The notes beneath the pieces are model-generated. The model ran no database searches and had not been told where the DNA came from. It saw nothing but the letters and a program-made list of their open reading frames with translations. From Gammaproteobacteria bacterium (lineage in GTDB: Bacteria; Pseudomonadota; Gammaproteobacteria; SG8-11): a DNA stretch of 9,572 nucleotides. A program made the translations under genes and the position numbers. The stretch is taken from contig JACQEQ010000238.1 in the NCBI GenBank assembly GCA_016200445.1, forward strand, positions 1 to 9,572, read 5' to 3'. Below, in pieces: positions 1 to 6,298 of the stretch. The stretch's first letter is position 1. Every line of letters starts with the position of its first letter.

Positions 1-58
1 AACCCAAGCGCCGCCTACGGTTAGCTTAGCAGAGCAAGTTTCAACTGCCGTTTTTAGG

Positions 59-215
59 ATTACGCACGCTAGACCCTGTTTTAAACGTCAAGACGGCGAC
101 CCTTTGCGGAAGGGCGCCCGATCCATAGGCGACTTTCGCATTGTAGGCTAGGTTGGAAAACCCAGCGCTGGCCGTCATGATCTAACCAATGCTGGGTTTA
201 TCACATCAACCTACC
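59..215 (+). repeat. Direct repeat copy 1 (REP/BIME-like element, degenerate)
   Basis: This segment matches 435-590 in the same orientation at an offset of 376 bases, with about one single-base indel. The stretch 71-99 is identical in both copies (29 of 29 bases), while the rest is diverged. It ends in a pair of GTAGG-headed units facing each other, at 143-166 and 191-214 (minus), separated by 24 bases. Here the arms carry several mismatches, so the fold is weaker than in copy 2. The GTAG head plus hairpin is typical of REP sequences mobilised by RAYT (TnpA-REP) transposases. No such gene lies in this window. Assignment to REP/BIME is inferred from structure, not from a database match. Confidence 0.7.
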
Positions 216-434
216 GCGCTGAATAAAATATACGCAGCGCGCTGGAAGAAACTTCAGCCGAGAAGCCGAAAAAAGCCGCGTAACAACCTCGAGCCGTCTG
301 TCGATGTGCAAGAACAAAAACGAGTGCCTATTCTTGAAATCAGACAGCGGTGAAGGATGGGCTATGATTTGCGTTTCGGGCCATTGAATGCGTAAGTCGA
401 ATGACTACCGCGCCATTTGCAATACCGATATGCA

Positions 435-590
435 ATTACGCAAGTCAGACCCTGTTTTAAACGTCAAGACGGCGATCTTTTGGGAAGGGCACCCGGCCTA
501 TAGGCGACCTTCTCATTGTAGGCTGGGTTGATAAACCCAGCGTTCATGAGATCATCGAGACCATTGCTGGGTTTATCAACCCAGCCTACT
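435..590 (+). repeat. Direct repeat copy 2 (REP/BIME-like element, intact)
   Basis: Second copy of the 59-215 repeat, same orientation, 219 bases downstream. The core at 447-475 is identical to copy 1. Its right half holds a perfect 24-bp inverted repeat (518-541 and 566-589). Each arm begins with GTAGG and is itself a hairpin, with GCTGGGTT and AACCCAGC around a 4-base loop (GATA or TATC). Two head-carrying hairpins facing each other over a 24-base linker is the arrangement of a BIME (paired REPs). The perfect pairing suggests this copy is younger or better maintained than copy 1. Confidence 0.75.
518..589. repeat. Perfect inverted REP pair with GTAG heads
   Basis: Left arm 518-541 and right arm 566-589 are exact reverse complements over 24 bases. 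Each arm also folds alone with an 8-bp stem. The pair could therefore form one long cruciform or two small hairpins. GTAG next to the stem is the recognition tetranucleotide described for several gammaproteobacterial REP families. Possible roles, by family knowledge only, are RAYT substrate, mRNA 3'-end protection or transcription termination. It lies ~240 bases beyond the icd stop on the strand icd is read from. Confidence 0.7.
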
Positions 591-788
591 GAGCTTTATT
601 CCTCTGGAGTTTCCGTACCACAACAACTACCCACGACAGCTTGCACCCTATGCAGTAAGGCATCGGAGCTTCTTGCAGACGGGAGGAACGAAAATCTTAG
701 CTGTTCTGTTCAAGTTCCTATTGTAACGATGCGGCGCCATCCTACTGGATTTGAAGTAGTTCAAGCCTTTATAGGCGTGAAGTGGCGA

Positions 789-814
789 TGAACTTTTTTT
801 GAAAAAATCGTTCA
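789..814 (-). terminator. Candidate weak terminator after icd
   Basis: Downstream of the icd stop on the minus strand there is an imperfect palindrome. TGAAC and GTTCA flank a T-run and an A-run that can pair with each other, with small mismatches at the base and tip. The stem is A/T-rich and lacks the usual GC-rich stem plus separate U-tract. It is therefore only a possible intrinsic terminator or 3'-end stabilising hairpin. Confidence 0.3.
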
Positions 815-828
815 AGATTTCATTGTCG

Positions 829-2058
829 CTACCCTCCCAACGCGCTCCGCAAATTGCTGTCGATGGCATCGAGAAACGCTTCGGTATTCAGATACTGATC
901 CGGCGTGACCTGGTCGCCGTGTATGCACACCGCGAGGTCTTTGGTCATTTTGCCGGACTCGACAGTTTCGATGCACACGCGCTCCAGCGTCTCGGCGAAC
1001 TTGGTCAACGCGGCGTTGTGGTCCAGTTTGCCGCGATGCAGCAGGCCGCGCGTCCACGCGAAGATCGACGCAATCGGATTGGTCGATGTCGGCTTGCCTT
1101 GCTGGTGCATGCGAAAATGTCGCGTCACGGTACCGTGCGCGGCTTCGGCTTCCACGGTTTTGCCGTCGGGCGTGACCAGCACCGACGTCATTAATCCCAG
1201 CGACCCGAAACCTTGCGCGACGATATCGGACTGCACGTCGCCGTCGTAGTTTTTGCAGGCCCATACAAAGCCGCCGTTCCATTTCATTGCGGCGGCGACC
1301 ATGTCGTCGATCAGGCGATGTTCGTAGGTGATCCTGGCGGCGGCGAACTTGTCCTTGAACTCGGATTCGTACACGTCCTGGAAAATGTCTTTGAAGCGGC
1401 CGTCGTATTTTTTCAGAATGGTGTTCTTGCTGGAGAAATACAGTGGCCAGCGCTTTTGCAGCGCCATGTTGAAACACGATTGCGCAAAGCCGCGGATCGA
1501 CTCATCGGTGTTGTACATTGCCAACGCCACGCCGTCGCCTTTGAAGGTGTACACCTCGTGCGAAATCTTTTGTCCGTCTTCGCCTTCGAACGTAATCGTC
1601 AATTTGCCTTTGCCTTTGGTGACGAAATCGGTCGCGCGGTATTGATCGCCGAACGCATGGCGGCCGATGCAGATCGGTTGGGTCCAACCCGGCACTAGAC
1701 GCGGAATGTTTTTGATGACAATCGGTTCGCGAAACACGGTGCCGTCGAGAATGTTGCGGATGGTGCCGTTGGGCGACTTCCACATTTGTTTCAGCTTGAA
1801 TTCCTGCACGCGTGCTTCGTCCGGCGTGATGGTCGCGCACTTGATGCCGACGTTGTATTGCTTGATGGCCTCGGCGGCATCGAAGGTCACCTGGTCGTTG
1901 GTCTGGTCGCGGTTCTCCATGCCCAGGTCGTAATATTTAATGTCAATATCGAGGTAGGGCAGGATCAATTTCTGCCGGATGAACGCCCAAATCACACGGG
2001 TCATTTCATCGCCATCGAGTTCAACCACCGGGTTCGCGACTTTTATTTTGCTGGTCAT
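829..2058 (-). CDS. icd: NADP-dependent isocitrate dehydrogenase
   Basis: Cytosolic TCA-cycle enzyme converting isocitrate and NADP+ to 2-oxoglutarate, CO2 and NADPH. The 409-aa product belongs to the homodimeric, eukaryote-like IDH subfamily rather than the E. coli Icd type. Visible motifs are the substrate loop SPNGTIRN (95-102), R110, the R133/Y140 segment IGRHAFGDQYRATDF, the lysine of KNTILKKYDG (K211), the metal aspartates in the signature NYDGDVQSDIVAQGFG (D274, D278, with D251/D252), and the NADP 2'-phosphate contact HGTVTRH (R313, H314). Length and all catalytic residues fit an intact enzyme. The start was set at the ATG of MTSKIKVANPVVELDGDEMTR, where family homology begins. An in-frame upstream ATG at 2154 would add 32 unconserved residues. 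An AGGA lies rather far upstream (13 bases), so the RBS is weak. The gene stands alone and is divergent from the transporter operon. Confidence 0.96.
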   Translation of the reverse strand: MTSKIKVANPVVELDGDEMTRVIWAFIRQKLILPYLDIDIKYYDLGMENRDQTNDQVTFDAAEAIKQYNVGIKCATITPDEARVQEFKLKQMWKSPNGTIRNILDGTVFREPIVIKNIPRLVPGWTQPICIGRHAFGDQYRATDFVTKGKGKLTITFEGEDGQKISHEVYTFKGDGVALAMYNTDESIRGFAQSCFNMALQKRWPLYFSSKNTILKKYDGRFKDIFQDVYESEFKDKFAAARITYEHRLIDDMVAAAMKWNGGFVWACKNYDGDVQSDIVAQGFGSLGLMTSVLVTPDGKTVEAEAAHGTVTRHFRMHQQGKPTSTNPIASIFAWTRGLLHRGKLDHNAALTKFAETLERVCIETVESGKMTKDLAVCIHGDQVTPDQYLNTEAFLDAIDSNLRSALGG

Positions 2059-2403
2059 GATGTTGTCTTGTTCCTGTTTGCGTCTACTTATCGAATTCAC
2101 ACTGATCCAGTGGTTGCAAAACTCTAGCCATAGATTGGAATGAGCAAACTGCATCGCGCTGCGACAAAATTTGCACCAGCATGCAACGGCATTGTCACAT
2201 TTTTCCCCAAGAGCGTGCAGCAGTGGCGTTAGTGTTCCGATGCAATGAGGCTGTTCTCATGTTGGTTTCAGGCGACTCCCATCCACAGCCAATGAGATGC
2301 GCACCCGGCGGAAACCGGCATATCGTTACTATCCCAAAAGCACTATGGAATTAGCCCCTAGGTGGGGCACAATGGCTGCGCCCGTGTAACCCTAGGAATT
2401 CTA
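2059..2403. promoter_or_regulatory. Divergent intergenic region between icd and the transporter operon
   Basis: 345 bases with no supportable gene. The region must hold promoters for both directions. On the minus strand a GTGACA (2193-2198) lies 17 bases before TGCAAA (2170-2175), a poor sigma-70-like pair for icd. No good -35/-10 pair was found for the plus-strand operon; TACTAT at 2327-2332 is a lone -10-like match. CACTG and CAGTG around a 3-base loop (2100-2112) form a small palindrome 41 bases before the icd start and could be an operator. A short palindrome with CCGG arms sits at 2305-2318. The right end holds the leader hairpin listed separately. All site assignments are by eye. Confidence 0.35.
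2348..2401 (+). promoter_or_regulatory. Leader hairpin that could mask the ribosome binding site
   Basis: GAATT (2348-2352) can pair with AATTC (2397-2401), and CCTAGG (2357-2362) with CCTAGG (2391-2396), leaving a 4-base bulge on the 5' side. Inside, GGGC (2365-2368) can pair with GCCC (2380-2383). The Shine-Dalgarno AGGA at 2394-2397 of the 85-aa membrane protein lies wholly in the 3' arm, and the stem ends just before the ATG at 2404. If this folds in the mRNA, translation of the first operon gene would depend on opening it, for example by a ligand, protein, small RNA or temperature. I recognise no known riboswitch class. Confidence 0.35.
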
Positions 2404-2661
2404 ATGGCCTTCGACAAAGCCAGTTTGCCCAAGGCGCTGATATTCGGTGCAATAAGTGCGGTGTTGTATACATTGATGTTCGTTTACTCCGGCGAACTGA
2501 TTGAATTAGCGCATTTGACACGGCAGGGTGAGCACCTCTGGTTTATCGTTCCGATTCTCATCGCATTTGTTTTTTCCTACGTGCATGGCACATTCACCGG
2601 TGCATTCTGGGACACGCTCGGTTTGAAGCCTGCGCAAAAATATAACAAGAAGAAAAAATAG
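2404..2661 (+). CDS. Small two-helix membrane protein, unknown function
   Basis: I do not recognise this 85-aa protein. It has two hydrophobic segments, about residues 11-28 (ALIFGAISAVLYTLMFVY) and 46-62, a short acidic/polar loop between them, the segment HGTFTGAFWDTLGLKPAQ after helix 2, and a Lys-rich end (KYNKKKK). The basic tail suggests a cytoplasmic C-terminus, and an even number of helices then puts the N-terminus inside too. The start was chosen at the ATG at 2404, which has AGGA six bases upstream. An in-frame ATG at 2362 lacks one and would add 14 hydrophilic residues. The stop codon overlaps the AGGAG of the TSUP gene, whose start follows 8 bases later, so the two are probably translationally coupled. 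It may be an accessory subunit or stabiliser of that permease; this is inference from position only. Confidence 0.8.
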   Translation: MAFDKASLPKALIFGAISAVLYTLMFVYSGELIELAHLTRQGEHLWFIVPILIAFVFSYVHGTFTGAFWDTLGLKPAQKYNKKKK

Positions 2662-2669
2662 GAGCGCGC

Positions 2670-3749
2670 GTGGATATCATTTCTTTCATCGATGTCACCT
2701 TCACGAATGCTCTGCTGCTGTTTCTGGTCGGGATTGTCGGCGGCATGGTCAGCGGTTTCATCGGTTCCGGTGGCGCGTTCGTGCTGACGCCGGCAATGAT
2801 GACATTGGGCGTGCCCGGTATCGTCGCGGTGGCTAGCAACATCTGCCACAAGTTTCCCAAAGCCCTGGTCGGCGCGATCAAGCGCAACAAATACGGCCAT
2901 GTTGATATCAAGCTCGGTATCGTGATGGGCATCTTCGCCGAGTTCGGCATGTTGTACGGTAAAACCGTGATGACGAACATCAAGAATGTCTACGGCGATG
3001 TAGGCACGAATTTGTACGTGTCGTTTATTTTCGTGGTAGTGCTGGGAATTGTCGGCACTTTTGTATTGCGCGACGCGCGGCGTATGTTCAAGGCTGGCGA
3101 CACCGGTCAAGAGTTCGTAGTTACCAAACTTGCGAAGTGGGTGCAGTCGATCAACATCCCTGGCACCATGATGCATTTTGATAGTCTGAAAGCGCGCGTG
3201 TCGGTGCTGTTTATTGTGCCGCTGGGATTTGCCACTGGCCTGCTGGCTTCGACGATTGCGGTGGGTGGTTTCATCGGCGTGCCGGCGATGATTTACGTTC
3301 TGGGTGCGCCGGCGATGATGGCTTCCGCCACCGAGTTGGTGATTGCCTTCGTGATGGGTTTCGGCGGCACGATTTTCTATGCCTGGGACGGCGTCGTCGA
3401 TGTGCGGCTGGCGATGATTATCCTGCTGGGGTCGTTGTTCGGTATTCAGTTGGGTGCAGTGGGTACGACTTACGTGAAAGATTACACGGTCAAGCTGGTG
3501 ATGGGCGTCATCATGGTGACGGTTTTGTTCAGTCGTTTCTTTTACATTCCTGGTTATTTGTCGCAATTGAATCTGATCGAAACGATGGCGCCGGAAACGC
3601 TTAAAACGCTCAAAATGCTCGGCGACGCTACGCTGTTTTTGGCTTTGGCCTTGGGCGCGCTGATCATCGTTTCAGCGCTGATCAAGGGCATGGCCATGCA
3701 TAAAAAACAACACGAAGAGTTGGCGGCATTGGACGGCTACGAAGATTGA
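2670..3749 (+). CDS. TSUP family permease (sulfite exporter TauE/SafE type)
   Basis: Integral inner-membrane permease of the TSUP/DUF81 family, whose known members export sulfite or sulfonates or move other small sulfur anions. It shows the duplicated fold: repeat 1 begins with GIVGGMVSGFIGSGGAFVLTP (21-41) and repeat 2 with GFATGLLASTIAVGGFIGVP (186-205), both glycine-rich. At 359 aa it is longer than the usual ~250-270. The extra length is a hydrophilic loop at about 134-175 and an added C-terminal helix (319-340) with a charged tail. The GTG start at 2670 has AGGAG five bases upstream. The stop overlaps the start of the SulP gene by four bases, so the two are coupled. The substrate cannot be read from sequence; sulfite, sulfate or a related anion is the family-based guess. 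Confidence 0.9.
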   Translation: MDIISFIDVTFTNALLLFLVGIVGGMVSGFIGSGGAFVLTPAMMTLGVPGIVAVASNICHKFPKALVGAIKRNKYGHVDIKLGIVMGIFAEFGMLYGKTVMTNIKNVYGDVGTNLYVSFIFVVVLGIVGTFVLRDARRMFKAGDTGQEFVVTKLAKWVQSINIPGTMMHFDSLKARVSVLFIVPLGFATGLLASTIAVGGFIGVPAMIYVLGAPAMMASATELVIAFVMGFGGTIFYAWDGVVDVRLAMIILLGSLFGIQLGAVGTTYVKDYTVKLVMGVIMVTVLFSRFFYIPGYLSQLNLIETMAPETLKTLKMLGDATLFLALALGALIIVSALIKGMAMHKKQHEELAALDGYED

Positions 3750-5536
3750 TCTCCACTACTAATTTTTCCTGGTCACGACTATTTCCGTTTCTACTGTGGC
3801 GCGGGTTATTTACCCGCGCCAATCTGCGTGCCGATCTGCTGGCCGGACTGACCGGCGCAATCATCGTGCTGCCGCAAGGCGTAGCGTTCGCGACCATTGC
3901 GGGCATGCCGCCGGAATACGGGTTGTATGCGGCGATGGTGCCCGCTATCGTCGGCGCGCTGTTCGGGTCGTCGTGGCATTTGGTGTCCGGCCCCACCACC
4001 GCAATTTCAATCGTCGTGTTTGGTGCCATCAGCCCGATGGCAGAGCCGGGCGGCGCGCAATATATCTCGCTGGTACTTACCTTGACATTTATGGTCGGCG
4101 TGTTGCAGCTCATTATGGGCATTGCGCGGCTGGGTGTGTTGGTGAATTTCATTTCGCACACGGTGGTGATCGGTTTCACGGCCGGCGCGGCGATTTTGAT
4201 TGCATCGAGTCAATTCAAGAATTTTCTGGGTATCAGCATCGCGCAGGGCAGTTCTTTCTATCAGACGATTTACGCCACGCTGACCGAGATTAGTGACATC
4301 CAGCCATGGGTGCTCGCGGTCGGTGTGGTGACCTTGGCAAGCGGAATATTGGCAAAGAAATTTATACCCAAATTTCCGTACATGATTGTGGCAATGCTGG
4401 CCGGCAGCCTGGTGGCCTTCGCGATGAATATGATGTTCGGCGTCGATGTGACGCACATCCGTACCCTCGGCTCCTTGCCCGGGAAATTGCAGCCGTTGTC
4501 GATGCCGGATTTTTCTCCTACAACACTACAACAGCTATCGCACTCGGCGTTGGCCATTGCGATCCTGGCGCTGACCGAAGCGGTGTCGATCTCGCGCGCC
4601 ATTGCAGTTCGTTCGCATCAACGCATCGATGGCAATCAGGAATTTATCGGTCAGGGACTTTCGAATCTGGCGGGCAGTTTTTTTTCCGGCTACGCCTCCA
4701 GCGGTTCGTTTAACCGCAGCGGTTTGAACTACGAAGCGGGCGCCAAAACGCCGGTTGCATCGATACTTGCTTCGTTTTTTCTCGCGGGCATTTTGCTGCT
4801 GGTCGCGCCATTTGCCGCCTATTTGCCGATCGCCGCGATGGCGAGCATTTTGTTTCTGGTGGCGTGGGGATTGATCGATTTCAAGCACATCAAGATCATT
4901 ATTAAAACCAGTCGTGCCGAAACGGCGGTGCTGGTCACGACATTTATATCCACCTTATTTTTGAATCTCGAGTTCGCAATTTATGTCGGCGTGATTTTGT
5001 CGCTGGCGCTGTATTTGAAGCGTACCTCGCGGCCGCGTATTGTGGTCCGGGTTCCTGACCCTAAATCTGAAAAACGTGCGCTCGTCACCGACCCGCATCT
5101 GCCGGAGTGTCCGCAGTTGAAGATTATCCGCATCGACGGTTCGGCATTTTTTGGCGCAGTGAATTACATCCAGGAAACCCTGCAAAACATTGGTGAGGGC
5201 GCCTCCCCGCAAAAGCATGTATTGGTGATCGCCAAGAGCATCAATTTTGCGGACATCGCGGGTACGGAAATGTTGGTACAAGAAGCGACGCGGCGGCGCG
5301 TGATCGGCGGCGGGTTATATTTTTACCAACTGAAAGATCAAGTGCGCAAGATGCTGGAGAAAAGCGGCTATATGGCCACCGTAAGGCCGGAGAATATTTT
5401 TCGTAGCAAGGCTGACGCCATTCAGTCAATTTTCGCAAAGCTCGATCACGATATCTGCAAGCGTTGCGACAAGCGCATTTTTTTAGAGTGCAAACAGATT
5501 CCGTTGGAAATAACGCCTCCGAATCCGCACGCTTGA
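3746..5536 (+). CDS. SulP family anion transporter with STAS domain
   Basis: Inner-membrane SLC26/SulP transporter, 596 aa, moving sulfate, bicarbonate or a related anion by symport or exchange. Visible parts are the N-terminal signature around QGVAFATIAGMPPEYGLYAA (44-63), SGPTTAIS (81-88), the conserved GQGLSNLAGSFFSGY...GSFNRSGLNYEAGAKTP stretch (302-336), hydrophobic helices to about residue 425, and a cytoplasmic STAS domain at about 455-570. The STAS loop reads ADIAGTE (502-508), so the serine phosphorylated in anti-sigma antagonists is Ile. A Cys-rich tail (C571, C574, C582) follows STAS. The start is TTG inside the TTGA overlap with the TSUP stop and has no clear Shine-Dalgarno, which fits re-initiation by terminating ribosomes. 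No upstream in-frame alternative is better. Pairing with TSUP favours a sulfur anion, but this is inference. Confidence 0.93.
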   Translation: MISTTNFSWSRLFPFLLWRGLFTRANLRADLLAGLTGAIIVLPQGVAFATIAGMPPEYGLYAAMVPAIVGALFGSSWHLVSGPTTAISIVVFGAISPMAEPGGAQYISLVLTLTFMVGVLQLIMGIARLGVLVNFISHTVVIGFTAGAAILIASSQFKNFLGISIAQGSSFYQTIYATLTEISDIQPWVLAVGVVTLASGILAKKFIPKFPYMIVAMLAGSLVAFAMNMMFGVDVTHIRTLGSLPGKLQPLSMPDFSPTTLQQLSHSALAIAILALTEAVSISRAIAVRSHQRIDGNQEFIGQGLSNLAGSFFSGYASSGSFNRSGLNYEAGAKTPVASILASFFLAGILLLVAPFAAYLPIAAMASILFLVAWGLIDFKHIKIIIKTSRAETAVLVTTFISTLFLNLEFAIYVGVILSLALYLKRTSRPRIVVRVPDPKSEKRALVTDPHLPECPQLKIIRIDGSAFFGAVNYIQETLQNIGEGASPQKHVLVIAKSINFADIAGTEMLVQEATRRRVIGGGLYFYQLKDQVRKMLEKSGYMATVRPENIFRSKADAIQSIFAKLDHDICKRCDKRIFLECKQIPLEITPPNPHA

Positions 5537-5590
5537 GTGCATGTCAAGCATGCCGTAGCATCCGCTGCACCCCCCACTGAGTCTGCCTGT

Positions 5591-6274
5591 ATGGTTACCT
5601 ACACCATCAAACTTCTCCAGGACGGACTTTACGTCGTCGAGCAGGCCTTTACGTTATATGGCGCGGAGCTGGGTATCCGCATGACGATCATTCGGCTCAG
5701 CGACAACGTTCTGTGGCTGCATTCGCCGGTGCGTTACGGTGAGAATCTCGCTGCACAAATCGCAAATTTGGGTACGGTGCGATCCATAGTTTCGCCCAGC
5801 AAAATGCATCGTTTGTATTTGTCAGAATGGATTGCCGCGCATCCGCACGCAGTGCACTACGCGCCGGTCGGCATGCCGCATGTTCCAGGGAGTAAGTCAC
5901 CAACCCTGCTGAGCCAGACGCCTCCCAAGGAATGGCAGGGTCAGATGGAGCAGCACGAAGTGCAGGGCATTCCGGATTTAAACGAAGTGGTTTTTTTTCA
6001 CCTGCCGACACGCACCCTGATTTTGACTGATTTATGTTTCAACATTCGCGAAGGAACCTTGTGGACGCAGCTATTTTTCACGCTTAACGGAGCCTGGGAC
6101 CGTTTAGCTCTCACCCGTATATTTCAGCGTGCGATTCAAGATCGTGTTGCATTTCGCGGCTCGATTGATCGTATTCTGCGCTGGGACTTCGACCGCATCA
6201 TCGTCTCGCACGGTGAGGTCGTCGAGCGCGATGGCAAAGAGCGGTTCCGCGCTGCTTTCGAGAATCTGCGATAA
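5591..6274 (+). CDS. DUF4336 domain protein (metallo-beta-lactamase-like)
   Basis: Soluble 227-aa protein covering essentially the whole DUF4336 family, a function-unknown relative of the metallo-beta-lactamase fold. Family hallmarks are the opening DGLYVVEQAF...GIRMTIIRL, LWLHSP (41-46), VSPSKMHRLYLSEW (67-80), NEVVFFH (131-137), LILTDLCFN (143-151) and IIVSHGEV (203-210). H44, H73, D147 and H207 could be metal ligands, but the canonical HxHxDH motif is absent, so neither metal binding nor hydrolase activity is assured. The start is uncertain. The ATG at 5591 matches where homology begins and has a weak GAG nine bases upstream. A GTG at 5537 directly after the SulP stop would add 18 unconserved residues. 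It is probably co-transcribed with SulP. Confidence 0.85.
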   Translation: MVTYTIKLLQDGLYVVEQAFTLYGAELGIRMTIIRLSDNVLWLHSPVRYGENLAAQIANLGTVRSIVSPSKMHRLYLSEWIAAHPHAVHYAPVGMPHVPGSKSPTLLSQTPPKEWQGQMEQHEVQGIPDLNEVVFFHLPTRTLILTDLCFNIREGTLWTQLFFTLNGAWDRLALTRIFQRAIQDRVAFRGSIDRILRWDFDRIIVSHGEVVERDGKERFRAAFENLR

Positions 6275-6298
6275 TCGCGTGGTTCTTACGCTGCATGG

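Larger units (their letters stand above)
1..788. other. Gene-free intergenic region carrying repeats
   Basis: I see no supportable gene in this stretch. The open frames at 528-791 (plus) and 648-869 (minus) run through repeat DNA or into icd, and neither has a good ribosome binding site or a recognisable domain. The region contains two copies of a ~156-bp direct repeat (listed separately). The ~219 bp between them and the ~198 bp after the second copy look like unique sequence in which I recognise nothing. No tRNA-like or rRNA-like sequence was noticed. The first 18 bases, read on the minus strand, start with GTAGG and end in TGGGTT, so they may be the end of a further REP-like unit cut by the window edge. 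Confidence 0.6.

Noticed and set aside
216..434. Possible small RNA or tRNA between the repeat copies
   Set aside because: No T-loop-like sequence, promoter pair or strong hairpin with a U-tract was found.
528..791. Plus-strand open frame of 87 codons
   Set aside because: It starts inside the REP inverted repeat, has no convincing ribosome binding site and shows no protein-like pattern.
648..869. Minus-strand open frame of 73 codons
   Set aside because: It begins within the icd 3' end out of frame and continues through intergenic DNA; no domain is visible.
812..1477. 221-codon minus-strand frame within icd
   Set aside because: Arg-rich frame-shifted shadow of icd; the icd frame carries all catalytic motifs.
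2577..3566. 329-codon minus-strand open frame opposite the TSUP gene
   Set aside because: Its product is dominated by His, Gln, Arg and Asp, as expected when membrane-protein codons are read in antisense. The opposite frame has clear TSUP motifs and a good RBS.
4678..4685. Eight-T run in SulP, and a similar run at 5991-5998 in DUF4336
   Set aside because: Considered as programmed slippage or phase-variation sites. Both frames continue correctly through the runs and encode conserved Phe residues, and there is no shifted frame of interest.
5537..5590. GTG start directly after the SulP stop for the DUF4336 protein
   Set aside because: It adds 18 residues without family similarity and has no RBS; kept only as an alternative.
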